The notes under the pieces were generated by a model. That model saw nothing but the letters and a program-made list of their open reading frames with translations. It made no database searches and was not told the origin of the DNA. A stretch of DNA of 64,000 nt from an uncultured Verrucomicrobia subdivision 3 bacterium (GTDB lineage: Bacteria; Verrucomicrobiota; Verrucomicrobiia; Limisphaerales; DASXHY01), in the NCBI GenBank assembly GCA_937890005.1, contig CALBZA010000028.1, positions 1-64,000 of the forward strand, written 5' to 3'. Made by a program: the position numbers and the translations under genes. Shown one piece after another: positions 19,201 to 30,782 of this stretch (position 1 is its first letter; every line of letters begins with the position of its first letter).

Positions 19201-20842
19201 AGGCATCGCCCACGGATGCGGCATTCCCGAGCGGATCAATTCGAAGATCGCGAAGGTTCCCGCGCCAATAGCGTTCTAATCCAAGCTCAACACGATAAAC
19301 ATGGAACGCGCCGTCTTTCGGAATCAATGCGTTCGGAATCGTGATCACCCGTGCGGCGTTGATGCCGGGCGTGTTGGTAACGCCATAGTAGATCTGAATG
19401 TTCCCGGCGAATGTGGCTGGAACCCGAATTCGAATCTCCAATTGATCGAAAAAGCCAAGATCGAGATCAGGGCCGGCGAAGTTCAATCGCGACAACTGCG
19501 GATTCGCGCCAGAAGCCGTGCCGCCAATGGCGCCGTCGAACACAGTGGCTCCGGCAATGCCTGAAGTCGTCCACGATTCAAAATTGCCGTTGGTTTCCCA
19601 ACCGCCGATCGTGACAAAGTTCGTCAGCGCTGGCGCAACTGGATCGACAACGATGTTGCTGGCAATGGTGGTAACGCCTTCCAAAACGAGGAACGATCCA
19701 AGCGCCGCGACAGGCGAGTACGCCGTTGCTGAACCGGCACCCGAGTACGCAAACGCAGCCACATGGCAGGTTTCTCCCGCCGGAAGATTGGTGACTTCGA
19801 CACTCGTTCCCGTTCCGGAATAAACGACGAAATAATTCGTGGCAAGCAGCCGGTCACCGGTGCCAAAACTTGCGTTACCTGCATAGGTGAATCCATCGAC
19901 CGGACGCTGCTTCAACACATTCGCACCCGTCCACATCGCAATCAGCGTTCCCGCACTGCCCGCACCAGCCGCCCAGCTGAGTGTCGCGTTGCGATTCGTT
20001 CCCACATCGATGGCGAGATCAGTGACCGGCGTCGGCGGCGTTGCGATTGAATCGAAGTGCGGCGATGTGATGCTGAAATCGCTGAACCGCACGCTCAAAG
20101 CGTTATTGAACGTCGCGTGCATGATTCCCACCTGAAGCGGCAGGCCCGCGAAATCCGCACGCCGCAGCATGGTTCCACTCACCGGCGCGGGGAAATTCAC
20201 GAGCTGCCATGGATCGCCCGCTGTCGCACGTTGATAGAATTGAAAGTTCGTTCCATTGATCCGGTCGATGCGCAGCCAATAGCTGTTGTTCGGAAATCCA
20301 CCTGGATTGATCTGCGCCACCGCACCATTCACTTCGTTGCGCAGATAGTTCGCGTAGCCGAACTGATCAAACCGCGTCCACGACACATAGTCCTCGCTGC
20401 CACCCAGCGGATTTCCCCCCGGCGAAAAGGCGCGCACCAGAAGCCCTGCCGTGTTGTACGCCGAATTGTCGTAAGGACTGACCACTCGCACCACCGCGGA
20501 GAAATCTCCCGGCACGACCTTGTAGAGAAAGAATCCGTCGTCATCTACTCCTTCCCACGCCGTGCTTGTCGTCGTCACGGACAGCACGCCATTCGCAGTG
20601 ATGTTAGCGTCGCAATTGATCGTGGCACCGGCTGTCCCGCCTCCAGTTCCGGTATTCGCAAATTCCCCGGCGCCCAGATAGACACCGTCCCAGATCGTCC
20701 CTTGAATGCCATTGGCGAGATAATCGAGCGAAGTTGAAAACGAATCCGAAAGCGTCGTCTGCGCCACGCATTTTTTTCCCGACAGCAGAAGGCAACTGAG
20801 CAAAAGCAAAACACGAAGGAACATCAGGACAGGCGTTTTCAT
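16244..20842 (-). CDS. Giant secreted HExxH protein with beta-helix and LamG
   Basis: 1532 aa from ATG 20842, where a strong signal peptide begins (MKTPVLMFLRVLLLLSCLLL). Regions in order: a DUF1349/laminin-like beta-sandwich (about 30-270); a fibronectin-type stretch; a carbohydrate-binding-like sandwich; a DUF6055-like metalloprotease region with H690-E-V-M-H694 (PHEVMHVFQ) and the later DGSWSEGHANYG; a left-handed beta-helix with repeated V/I/A-R/V-N-A pattern (AYVGPNARVLNTARVRANAR); a LamG domain (LSITAWVKWSGGV); an Ig/cadherin-like repeat; and a C-terminal YTVETSTNLVDWTILF module common in verrucomicrobial exoproteins. Probably an extracellular zinc peptidase or adhesin; substrate unknown. 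Confidence 0.75.
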   Translation of the reverse strand: MKTPVLMFLRVLLLLSCLLLSGKKCVAQTTLSDSFSTSLDYLANGIQGTIWDGVYLGAGEFANTGTGGGTAGATINCDANITANGVLSVTTTSTAWEGVDDDGFFLYKVVPGDFSAVVRVVSPYDNSAYNTAGLLVRAFSPGGNPLGGSEDYVSWTRFDQFGYANYLRNEVNGAVAQINPGGFPNNSYWLRIDRINGTNFQFYQRATAGDPWQLVNFPAPVSGTMLRRADFAGLPLQVGIMHATFNNALSVRFSDFSITSPHFDSIATPPTPVTDLAIDVGTNRNATLSWAAGAGSAGTLIAMWTGANVLKQRPVDGFTYAGNASFGTGDRLLATNYFVVYSGTGTSVEVTNLPAGETCHVAAFAYSGAGSATAYSPVAALGSFLVLEGVTTIASNIVVDPVAPALTNFVTIGGWETNGNFESWTTSGIAGATVFDGAIGGTASGANPQLSRLNFAGPDLDLGFFDQLEIRIRVPATFAGNIQIYYGVTNTPGINAARVITIPNALIPKDGAFHVYRVELGLERYWRGNLRDLRIDPLGNAASVGDAFAVDYIRVGDKAGDVYLPRYSTECPAPGAMNTFGRTVYSMESKHFRFLWDDSVASSGFWHPNMPHHTLRNLEETWQVYVNLLGYREPAESWNPANRNGNKYKVNMITWHSGYWAGGDGNTAFGYLNITPDGLRMDPPTWVIPHEVMHVFQFHQRDGGQTVDGSWSEGHANYGRELWLTYYRNLFPNDSGIDANYIHSAHMIVAHGRDYYLSWPFFLYLDENPDGLPDLGFGTMAKIWKQNLPGVYMYTTLENLTPVSNVKDIIGYFARRQLTFNYQNQVAITNALNSQSPTLWRRFITTDLVRRPDDTNWWRVPMEMAPMQGAYTIHELVPQGVGAGRVVTVNFRGLPDSSRGADWRASFIVISDTGVERYSPLWNSGSNSVTLVANENRVYLSVAGTPNTIQFTGFNDLTYPYRSHGSKQRLHYELQVFGATPCESNNGGTAGLVQHANGGGWRALTATVDPTAYVGPNARVLNTARVRANARIEDFAVVRDSAIVTNNAVVSGHALVMNSAVIRNNAKVRDWAVVSGSSVVGDYGRVLERAQVRAGAVTNWGTAKGSAILEGGYVAGWGVIDGDFQTGRIVTNGFAFGHLPFTGVPDNWIRVAPDRQFANYEFATANDSMTRDQIGVTDAYLIGSPSWRLSDSGRTGTLYFNGTNQYAVLDKSLLDHKELSITAWVKWSGGVTNQPVWYFGSAPTNCMYFTPADGSGRARFILRRSGGEETLTANASLATGIWHHVAVTFSNSIAARLYINGALQEEKFFSFTPDQLNAPNTATATPHHYFARGADPDQPFFNGSIDSVMFYSRPLTNAEIAAMVPANSAPVLSAVTNRTVNPGFNLSITNTATDANLPWQALTYSLIQGPVGSELNPQTGVFTWRPTMAQAGTTNAVSIRVADNGAPSLSATQSFSVIVNPNLPPQLTPTFADDGQFSIHVDGIEGPDYTVETSTNLVDWTILFSTNSPALPFDWSDTVSDPARFYRVLIGP

Positions 20843-20975
20843 CGCAGCGGGATTCAGTGCCGCAAATGCTGCAGTGAAAACGCAGTTCAGGAAATAATGT
20901 CGATGCACGTTGGCATGTTGGAAAAACACCCACCGGCCGAAGTCTCCGGAGCAAGTCCAAACGAATTCATGCGAC

Positions 20976-22469
20976 CTACTTGATACCGGTCATCAGGCGC
21001 TTGATCGGTTTCGCGAAACAGATCAGCAACAATCCAGCCGCGGCAGGAAGAATCACCGCCTTGAGATACAGTCCGGACCACGTCCCAATCGCATCGATCT
21101 TGAATTCGCCGGCAATCACACCGGCCAGCACATTGCCCAACGATGTCGCGAAAAACCACGTTCCCATCATCTGCCCAACCAGGCGTCGCGGCGCGAGCTT
21201 GGTCACGGAGCTCAGCCCCACCGGACTCAGACAAAGCTCGCCGAACGTGTGGAACAGATACGTCATCACCAGCCAGGTCGGCATCACTTTATGCCCCTTG
21301 GCCGCAATCGCGGCCGCACCGACCATGACGAGAAAACCGATGCCGAGCAGCACTAGGCCAAGGCCGAATTTCACTGGGATGGACGGATCGAGATTGCGAC
21401 GCGCGAGCCAGACCCAGAACGCGGCGAACACAGGAGCGAACACGATGATGAAGATGGCGCCGAGCGATTGAAACCAGCCGGCGGGAATTTCCTTGTTCAA
21501 CAGACCGACCGTCCGATCCGTGAACCGTTCGGCGAAGATGTTCAACGACGAACCGCCCTGTTCGAATCCAGCCCAGAACAGTGCCGATGCAATGAACAGC
21601 ACCAGAATCGCGCCGATCCGTTCCTTCTCCACGTTTCCGAGCCCGCTGAACAGAAACAGATATCCGAAGTAAACCATCGCAATGCCGATGATGATCGCGC
21701 TCAAAGCATGAGCAATCGCAACCGCATCGAACCGGACACCACTAAAACCGGACGCAATCACGCCGACGGCCCACGCCGTTCCGACGTACAGGCCGAGCTT
21801 TTCAAACCAGTGCAGCGGCGCGTCTGAACCGCGATGCATGCCAGCTTCGCCCAGATGCTTTCGCGTCAGACGAAATTGAATCAGTCCCAGAACCATTCCG
21901 ATTCCTGCAGCGCCGAATCCGTAATGCCAGTTCACCTCTTCTCCCAGCGCACTGCAAACCATCGGCCCGAGGAACGCGCCGAGATTTACGCCCATGTAAA
22001 AAATCGTGAACCCGGCGTCGCGACGTGATCCGCCCTCCGGATACAAATCCGCCACCAGCGTGCTCATGTTCGGTTTCAGAATGCCGCTGCCGAGCGCAAC
22101 CAGGATCAATCCGAGGAAGAACGTTTCCGAACGCGGAATCGCGAGCGTGAAGTGTCCGAGCGCGATGATGATGCCGCCATACCAGACCGCGCGTTGCGCG
22201 CCCCACAGACGGTCCGCAAGCCAGCCGCCAGGCAGCGCGATAAGATAAACCGCGCCGGTGTAGATCCCGTAAATCGCATTCGCCGTCTTCTCGTCCATCC
22301 CCATGCCGCCCCGAACGGCATCGATCATGAACAGCACGAGCAGCGCCCGCATTCCGTAGTAACTGAACCGCTCCCACATTTCGGTGAAGAACAGCGTGTA
22401 AAGTCCGCGCGGGTGGCGGATGGAAGTCGCGGCGGCCGGTGGAATGATCGGAACAGCTTCGACACTCAT
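20976..22469 (-). CDS. Proton-dependent oligopeptide transporter (POT/PTR2)
   Basis: 497 aa with 12-14 membrane segments. It carries the POT signature ExxER in EMWERFSYYGMRALL, GGWLADRLWGAQRAV and the family signature FTIFYMGVNLGAFLGP. POT carriers import di- and tripeptides with protons. The gene sits between a large secreted protease candidate and secreted peptidase genes on the same strand, so uptake of their products is the natural role. Start ATG 22469. Confidence 0.92.
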   Translation of the reverse strand: MSVEAVPIIPPAAATSIRHPRGLYTLFFTEMWERFSYYGMRALLVLFMIDAVRGGMGMDEKTANAIYGIYTGAVYLIALPGGWLADRLWGAQRAVWYGGIIIALGHFTLAIPRSETFFLGLILVALGSGILKPNMSTLVADLYPEGGSRRDAGFTIFYMGVNLGAFLGPMVCSALGEEVNWHYGFGAAGIGMVLGLIQFRLTRKHLGEAGMHRGSDAPLHWFEKLGLYVGTAWAVGVIASGFSGVRFDAVAIAHALSAIIIGIAMVYFGYLFLFSGLGNVEKERIGAILVLFIASALFWAGFEQGGSSLNIFAERFTDRTVGLLNKEIPAGWFQSLGAIFIIVFAPVFAAFWVWLARRNLDPSIPVKFGLGLVLLGIGFLVMVGAAAIAAKGHKVMPTWLVMTYLFHTFGELCLSPVGLSSVTKLAPRRLVGQMMGTWFFATSLGNVLAGVIAGEFKIDAIGTWSGLYLKAVILPAAAGLLLICFAKPIKRLMTGIK

Positions 22470-22619
22470 GGGGAAATGGAAAAAAACGGAAAGGGGGAAA
22501 GCCGAAAGCGGAAACCTGAATGAGATTTTTGCAGTGCCAATAGTTCAACTCTCATTGCCTTGAACGTTGCTCGTGTTCCAAACGCCTGAATCGCTGCCAG
22601 ACCCGTTTCCCGGCTCCGG

Positions 22620-22705
22620 AGGAGCGAAAGCACGTAGCCACGGGTGAAGCGGAGCGAAACCCGTGGACAGGAGTGAAAAGGATATGCGCCCCGAAGGGGC
22701 GACAG
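22620..22705. repeat. REP-like palindromic repeat
   Basis: Two stem-loops lie in tandem: CCACGGGT/ACCCGTGG (22638-22645 and 22659-22666) around a GAAGCGGAGCGAA loop, and CGCCCC/GGGGCG (22687-22701) with a GAA loop. From memory this type recurs widely in Planctomycetota/Verrucomicrobiota genomes; there is one copy in the window. Confidence 0.6.
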
Positions 22706-22735
22706 AGCTCTCAAAACGTAACGGCTCACGGATGC

Positions 22736-24499
22736 TCATAGTTTCTTCGCCACCAGTTCGGGCAGATATTTCACGGAAACCGATCCACTTTCCATCACCG
22801 CTTCGTGGAAACGTCCGAGGCTGAACTTGTCGCCCAGCCTCCGCTGCGTCTCCATTCGCAACCGGTAATGCGCCATCCGGCCGACGAAATACGTGCTCAA
22901 TTGAACCGAGCTTTGCTTGGCCCGAATGATCTTGAGCCGCGCTTCGCCTTCACCTTGAAAACCGCCTTTCACGAGAAGTTTCATCGCCTCGTCGTCGGTC
23001 ATCTTCTCGCAATGCATTTTCTGATCGAGAATCGCGTTCACCACGGCGCGAAGATAAAACTTGAGCTGCATCAAGCGGACACGCAGGTCGCCATCCGCAT
23101 AACCCTGATCCAGCATCATCTGCTCGGTGTAAACCGCCCAGCCTTCCACCATCACGCCCGACATCAGCACGCGGCGGATCAGGGAATTGATGCGGTTCGC
23201 ATATTCGAGCTGCACGTAATGACCGGGATACGCCTCGTGAATCGTCAGGATCTGGAGCATGTGATGGTTGTATTCCTCCAGAAAACTTTTCACGCGCTCA
23301 GCGCTCCAGTCGGACGGCGGCGGGCTGATCGCATAAAAACTGTCGGCCATCGGATCGAGCGGCGGCGCGTTTTCGAGGTACGCCAGCGAATTGCCGCGGC
23401 GAAATTCCGGCATTTCAATCAACTGACAGCGATCCGGATCAGGCAGCCGCAGAATGTCCCGCTCGGCGATGAACTTCTTGATGTTCGCCACGGTCGCCTG
23501 CGCGTCCTTCAGCAAATCCTCTGGTTTGCCGTGTTCCTGGCTGACGGCCTGAATCACTTTCGTGATCGTTTCATGCCGTCCATCCGCATCGTCGGTCGGC
23601 AACGGTTTGCCCGGGAAATAACGGCTCCAGAGCTGCCGCGAAATCACATAGAGATCGCGCCGGACGCGATCGAACTCCGCTTCCGCATCGGCGAGCGTCT
23701 GTTCCGCCGAAACACCTGCGTCCACTTCGAGTTCAAACTTCTGATTGAACTTTTTTCGTCCGAGCCGCCATTCGCCCGTGGCGCGTTTGCTCAAGTCGTT
23801 CTCAAGGAAATCTTGAAAATCCTTCACCGCCGCCACGGCTGATGCGGAAACCGCTTTCAATCGCTCCAATTGCGGCGTGTCGCCAGCCAGTTCGAAGATT
23901 TCCTTTTCATAAAAGCCGATTGCACCGCGATTCTGCCGGATTGCGGTATCGAGAATCGAAGCCGGCGGATGGGTCAGCGTGCGTCTGGCTTCCTGCACAA
24001 TTCGCGGAATCTCTCGAATGCGCGCAATCGCGTTCGAGACATTGGTTTCCTTCGGCAGCGTCGATTGCGTCAGCAGCAGATAAACGCTTTCGTTGATGTA
24101 ACCAACGTAAACGCGCGGATCCTCTTCAAACGGTTTGCGATTCTCGAGGTTCCAAATCTGCGCGCGCAGATCGGTGCGGAACATTTCAAAATCGATCTGT
24201 CCGTCGCGGCTGAGGCGCTGATAGTTCACCGCTTTCGGCAGTTCCTTCAGCGTCTTTTGGGCAAACGCGAGCCACTGTTTTCTCGCCGCAGGCGAAATGT
24301 CGTCGAGGAGATGATCGAATCGATGATCGCCCAGACGCGTGGCATCGGTGGGACAAAGCTCAAATCGCTGATTGAGATAATTCGTGAAGTATGCGGTCAA
24401 TCGCTCGTCTTCCGTCATGGCCTCTGCGGAGAAATTCAGCAGAAGCAGAACAAAACCGAGCACCGGCAGGAAATGGCGCTGCATTTTCAGTTTCATCAT
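22736..24499 (-). CDS. DUF885 family secreted metallopeptidase
   Basis: 587 aa with a signal peptide (about 1-25, FSAEA). The C-terminal third carries HEAYPGH (residues 421-427), the DUF885 zinc motif HExxxGH, followed by VEGWAVYTEQMML, whose Glu is a likely third ligand. DUF885 is distantly related to carboxypeptidase Taq-type peptidases. Start: TTG 24505, ATG 24499 and ATG 24496 are possible; I use 24499. It overlaps no gene but begins 8 bases after the stop of the S9 peptidase gene, so they likely form one operon for peptide degradation. Confidence 0.88.
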   Translation of the reverse strand: MMKLKMQRHFLPVLGFVLLLLNFSAEAMTEDERLTAYFTNYLNQRFELCPTDATRLGDHRFDHLLDDISPAARKQWLAFAQKTLKELPKAVNYQRLSRDGQIDFEMFRTDLRAQIWNLENRKPFEEDPRVYVGYINESVYLLLTQSTLPKETNVSNAIARIREIPRIVQEARRTLTHPPASILDTAIRQNRGAIGFYEKEIFELAGDTPQLERLKAVSASAVAAVKDFQDFLENDLSKRATGEWRLGRKKFNQKFELEVDAGVSAEQTLADAEAEFDRVRRDLYVISRQLWSRYFPGKPLPTDDADGRHETITKVIQAVSQEHGKPEDLLKDAQATVANIKKFIAERDILRLPDPDRCQLIEMPEFRRGNSLAYLENAPPLDPMADSFYAISPPPSDWSAERVKSFLEEYNHHMLQILTIHEAYPGHYVQLEYANRINSLIRRVLMSGVMVEGWAVYTEQMMLDQGYADGDLRVRLMQLKFYLRAVVNAILDQKMHCEKMTDDEAMKLLVKGGFQGEGEARLKIIRAKQSSVQLSTYFVGRMAHYRLRMETQRRLGDKFSLGRFHEAVMESGSVSVKYLPELVAKKL

Positions 24500-24506
24500 G
24501 TCCAAT

Positions 24507-27098
<2,592 letters not shown>

Positions 27099-27282
27099 TT
27101 TCACTTCACACTTCACATTCACAATCCGACTGAAACCACGCGCTGCTTCACTGCGAACGCGGTCGGCATCAGGCGCCGCAGTCTGTCATTCCCACGCATC
27201 ATGATCCAGACAGCGTTTCGCCATTACGGGGCAGGACTTTGTGCCTGCAGTTTTTTCCGCCGGTGTGCCGGTGGAAAACAGA

Positions 27283-27313
27283 AAGCCCTTCCGCAATCAC
27301 TGCGAAAGGGCTT
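27283..27313 (-). terminator. Rho-independent terminator after the 237-aa gene
   Basis: A 13-bp stem with one G-T pair (AAGCCCTTTCGCA against TGCGGAAGGGCTT) and a 5-nt loop lies downstream of the stop at 27400 and is followed by TCTGTTTT. It separates the secreted protein gene from the S9 peptidase gene that follows. Confidence 0.8.
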
Positions 27314-27399
27314 CAAGCTGACTCAACCGCATCTCCGCCAACTTCCGATTCACCGCTCAAGGAGAATCCGGAAACTGTCAGAGCATTGCGACCGATGAA

Positions 27400-28113
27400 T
27401 CACATCTTGCTCTTGGCGTCTGCCGGAACTTCGACCTTCGTCGATCCGATATCCTTCAACTCAATCGTGGTCGTGCGGTTAATCTCACGATCCTCGCCGT
27501 TGAAGTTGATGGTGCCCTTCACCTGATATTGATATTTGGAGAGCTTGCCGTCCTGGACCCAGAACTTCGCAGAGCCTTTCGCGCCCGAGATTTCAGGTCC
27601 CTGGCCGCCCATTCCGCGGAATGCCATCAGGTCCTTGGCGCCTTGTTCCGTGAGATCGCCCACGTATGCTTCGCCTTCCTTTTTCAGCGATGATGTGGCG
27701 TCTGCCAGTTCCGCCGCCTGAACCGCCGGCAGCTTCAGGTTGCGCGCCGCGCGAGCTGTGAATGCGGCTGGATTGAATCCACCGCCGCCGTCCTGTGTGG
27801 CATCAGCCAGCGACGTCCATCCGTCCTCAGTCTTGATCGCGCCCTTGTTGGTGCCGGACAAATACGCATCGACAGTGCTGTCGCGCCGGGCGAAGGAAAC
27901 CCAGGTTGTTCCACCGGCGGTTTTTCCTTCAACAGGTCCGCCGCCGAATCCGCGGCCGCCGCCACCACCAGGATTTTCAACGGTGGACTTCCAGGAATAG
28001 TTGTCACCGAGCTTCTTGGCTGCAGCCTTGATTTCGTCTTTGGAGCCGGAATCTGCCGCCATGACGGAACAAGCCGCCAATGCCAGAACGCTGAACAGTA
28101 TGGATGTCTTCAT
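27400..28113 (-). CDS. Secreted 237-aa protein with Gly-rich segment
   Basis: A signal peptide (1-19, VMAAD) is followed by about 45 residues and a Gly-rich patch (PGGGGGRGFGGGP, about 48-60), then a beta-rich C-terminal part with conserved-looking KFWVQDGKLSKYQYQVKG and INRTTTIELKDIG. The end resembles outer-membrane lipoprotein carrier-like half-barrels (LppX/LolA-type), but I do not assign a family. It lies between two S9 peptidase genes. Function unknown. Confidence 0.75.
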   Translation of the reverse strand: MKTSILFSVLALAACSVMAADSGSKDEIKAAAKKLGDNYSWKSTVENPGGGGGRGFGGGPVEGKTAGGTTWVSFARRDSTVDAYLSGTNKGAIKTEDGWTSLADATQDGGGGFNPAAFTARAARNLKLPAVQAAELADATSSLKKEGEAYVGDLTEQGAKDLMAFRGMGGQGPEISGAKGSAKFWVQDGKLSKYQYQVKGTINFNGEDREINRTTTIELKDIGSTKVEVPADAKSKM

Positions 28114-28218
28114 AGATAGGTTGTCGTCGTGCCTCTATTTTAATGAGTAGTACGCCGCATGGATTTTTCTACGGTTGGATCATGCGGCACAACCTCGGGA
28201 GACGCTGAAGCATCCCAA

Positions 28219-30630
28219 CTAGTTACGACTTGTCTGGGCTGTTTTTGTTTCACCGGCTGGAACATTCAAAAGGTGGCGTGCAAAAAACTCCCGTGTTCGG
28301 CGCTGAACATACGAACCATAGCGTCCGCCGGTTCCATGCTCAGCCCCAGGTACTACGAGCATGTCAAAGTCCTTCCCCGCTGCGATCAGCGCGTCCACGA
28401 ACCGAAGCGTCGATTCCGGCGGTACATTACTGTCCATCTCGCCAACGATCAGGAACAGCGCACCCCCGAGTTTGCTGGCGTTTTCAATATTTGAACTCTC
28501 CGCATACTGCCGCCCGACCGGATAACCCATCCACTGCTCGTTCCACGAAGCTTTGTCCATGCGATTGTCATGGCACCCGCAGTTGGCGGCCGCGGCTTTG
28601 TAGAACTCGGGATGAAACAAAACCGCTCCACCGGCATTCTGTCCACCGGCCGACGTCCCATAAACACCGACACGCGTGATGTCATAATATGGATATTTCT
28701 CCGCAGCGGCCTTGTGCCAGAGGATGCGATCGGGAAAACCGGCGTCTTTCAGGTTCTTGAAGCAGACATCGTGAAACGCCTTCGACCGAAATGCGGTTCC
28801 CATCCCGTCCATTTGAACCACGATGAATCCCATGTCGGTCATCGACGAAAAACGGCGTTGCGCGCTGAACGACTTCGGCACGTACGCGCTTTGCGGACCG
28901 GCGTAAATCTGCTCAAGCACCGGATACTTCTTTGCGGGATCAAGATTTCCCGGTCGGCAAATGATTCCCCAGATGTCGGTCTTCCCATCCCTTCCCTTCG
29001 CCACAAAAACTTCCGGCGGCTCCCAACCGGTCTCTTTCAGCTCAGTGATGTCTGCCTGTTCCAACGGCACGACGAGCGTCCCATCCAAGGCGCGGCGCAG
29101 TTCATGAACAGGTGGGGAATCGACACGGCTGTAGGTATCGATCAGGAACCGACGATCTGGAGAGAACTGCACGGAATGCGTTCCGTTCCCCTCCGTTAAA
29201 GCCACAAGCCCGGAACCATCGAAGTTGATCCGGTAATAATGAATGAAATAGGGATCCTGATCCGCGTTCCTGCCGCAGGCGCGAAACCAGATCTCGCACT
29301 TCTCCTCATCGATCCTATCAATCCCGCGCACCACCCATTCGCCTTTGGTGATCTGATTGCGAATCGTCCCGGTCGGAACATCGACAAGATAAAGATGCCG
29401 CCAGCCGTCCTTTTCGGAGACGTAGATGATCTCCTCGGTTTTCTCGAGCCAGTTGATGTAACGTAGATTCAAGTTCTCCGTATGCGCCGTCCAAATGAAG
29501 GTGTCGGACTTTTCGTCAATGATGTTGCGCGCTTTGGCGGAATCGCAATCGACCTCGATCAAACGCAGACGCTGATGCCCCCGATCGACCTGCTGATACG
29601 CGAAGCGACGTCCGTCTTTGGACCAGCGCCACTGCGGACGCTCCCACTCGTGTTCGAGACGATCCACTTCAATGCGGCTCTGCCTTCGCGAAGCGATGTC
29701 AAAAATGCTCGGTTCATAGCGATTGAACCGGTCACCGGGCAACGAATAAGGACGTTGCCGCATCACGGCACGGCCACCACCGGGTGGTGACGATTGAACC
29801 AGGAAAACTTCCTTGCGATCGCCCGGCTCGATTCTCCACGCGACGAGCGTCTTCGAATCCGGCGACCATTCCAGCTGGCCGTAGTAATTGTTTTCAACGC
29901 CGTCCTGCGTGAGCGTTATTTCCTCACCGCCTGATTCGGCTCGCAGAACCACGTTGAAATCACGAATCGTCGCGGTCCATTTCCCGTTGGGCGATCTTCG
30001 CGATGGCGAAAGTCGGCGGTTCTCGCTGCTGGAATTTCCTCCCGTCTGTCCGCGACGATTTGCCGAACGGTTGGCGTCCGCCTGTGGAGAAGGAAGAGAT
30101 TCATCGAATGAAGCTGCGCGGAAAAAGTCGTCCTCGGCTTCAGTCCCGGCAATGAACGTTTCCGCGTCCGTTTCCACGCCTTTGATCGATGCCTGGGAAT
30201 TCGTCGTCGCAACGCATTCGTAGCTCTTCAGATCGCAGCGCCATGTCTTGCCGGAAGCTTCGAACTGAAGCGCCTTCTCGAAATCGACGAAACTGATTTC
30301 GGTGAATGGAAGTTGGTCTGCCTTGAACTCCGAACCGCTCGCCGAAGAAAGCGCCGCGGCAAGGCGCTGATGATCGAATGCCGGACCGCGCTTTCCCGAA
30401 ACGGCATCGACGAGAACAAATTCACGCACGCCGCCACGAAGATCGTTTCGATACCAGAACTTCGAATTGTCGCCGAACCAGTGCGGCGCCAGGCGAGCCT
30501 TGTAAACACCCCGTTCGCTTCCGCCGAATCCACCACGTCCTTGAGGCGACTCCGCCGCGAAGACCGCCGCGGCCATGAAAAGAAGCGCAGTAACCCAGCC
30601 GACGGTTCTGAACGGAATTGGATTTGGCAT
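28219..30630 (-). CDS. Secreted S9 peptidase, paralogue of the 24.5-27.1 kb gene
   Basis: 803 aa from ATG 30630 (MPNPIPFRTVGWVTALLFM, signal peptide to about FAAES). A DPPIV_N propeller covers about residues 60-550 and the peptidase S9 domain follows: Ser in YGTSAGGQNAGG (about S660), Asp in GEMDSNVPPEST and His in GAEHGTGGRYG. It matches the neighbouring peptidase closely in the block KGRDGKTDIWGII and VQFSPDRRFLIDTYSRVDSP. An Arg/Asn/Ser-rich insert lies at about 185-220. Two related secreted peptidases suggest complementary specificities (inference). Confidence 0.9.
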   Translation of the reverse strand: MPNPIPFRTVGWVTALLFMAAAVFAAESPQGRGGFGGSERGVYKARLAPHWFGDNSKFWYRNDLRGGVREFVLVDAVSGKRGPAFDHQRLAAALSSASGSEFKADQLPFTEISFVDFEKALQFEASGKTWRCDLKSYECVATTNSQASIKGVETDAETFIAGTEAEDDFFRAASFDESLPSPQADANRSANRRGQTGGNSSSENRRLSPSRRSPNGKWTATIRDFNVVLRAESGGEEITLTQDGVENNYYGQLEWSPDSKTLVAWRIEPGDRKEVFLVQSSPPGGGRAVMRQRPYSLPGDRFNRYEPSIFDIASRRQSRIEVDRLEHEWERPQWRWSKDGRRFAYQQVDRGHQRLRLIEVDCDSAKARNIIDEKSDTFIWTAHTENLNLRYINWLEKTEEIIYVSEKDGWRHLYLVDVPTGTIRNQITKGEWVVRGIDRIDEEKCEIWFRACGRNADQDPYFIHYYRINFDGSGLVALTEGNGTHSVQFSPDRRFLIDTYSRVDSPPVHELRRALDGTLVVPLEQADITELKETGWEPPEVFVAKGRDGKTDIWGIICRPGNLDPAKKYPVLEQIYAGPQSAYVPKSFSAQRRFSSMTDMGFIVVQMDGMGTAFRSKAFHDVCFKNLKDAGFPDRILWHKAAAEKYPYYDITRVGVYGTSAGGQNAGGAVLFHPEFYKAAAANCGCHDNRMDKASWNEQWMGYPVGRQYAESSNIENASKLGGALFLIVGEMDSNVPPESTLRFVDALIAAGKDFDMLVVPGAEHGTGGRYGSYVQRRTREFFARHLLNVPAGETKTAQTSRN

Positions 30631-30782
30631 TGGCTCGCTGAATCGTTCAATCCACCGCGACCGGACACAAAAAGTTCCGAATCCTTTCAACGGAATTCAA
30701 ACGTCGAAGCATTGAAAACCCGCCGGCGCCTTCAGCCCATGTCAAAAATCCACTCCGGACTATCCAGCATCATCCTTCCGCC

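Noticed and set aside
20843..20929. In-frame N-terminal extension of the 1532-aa protein
   Set aside because: Signal peptide begins at 20842; the extension lacks a ribosome site and has poor composition.
22500..22735. Possible CRISPR or IS end
   Set aside because: Only paired hairpins; no repeated spacer units or transposase.
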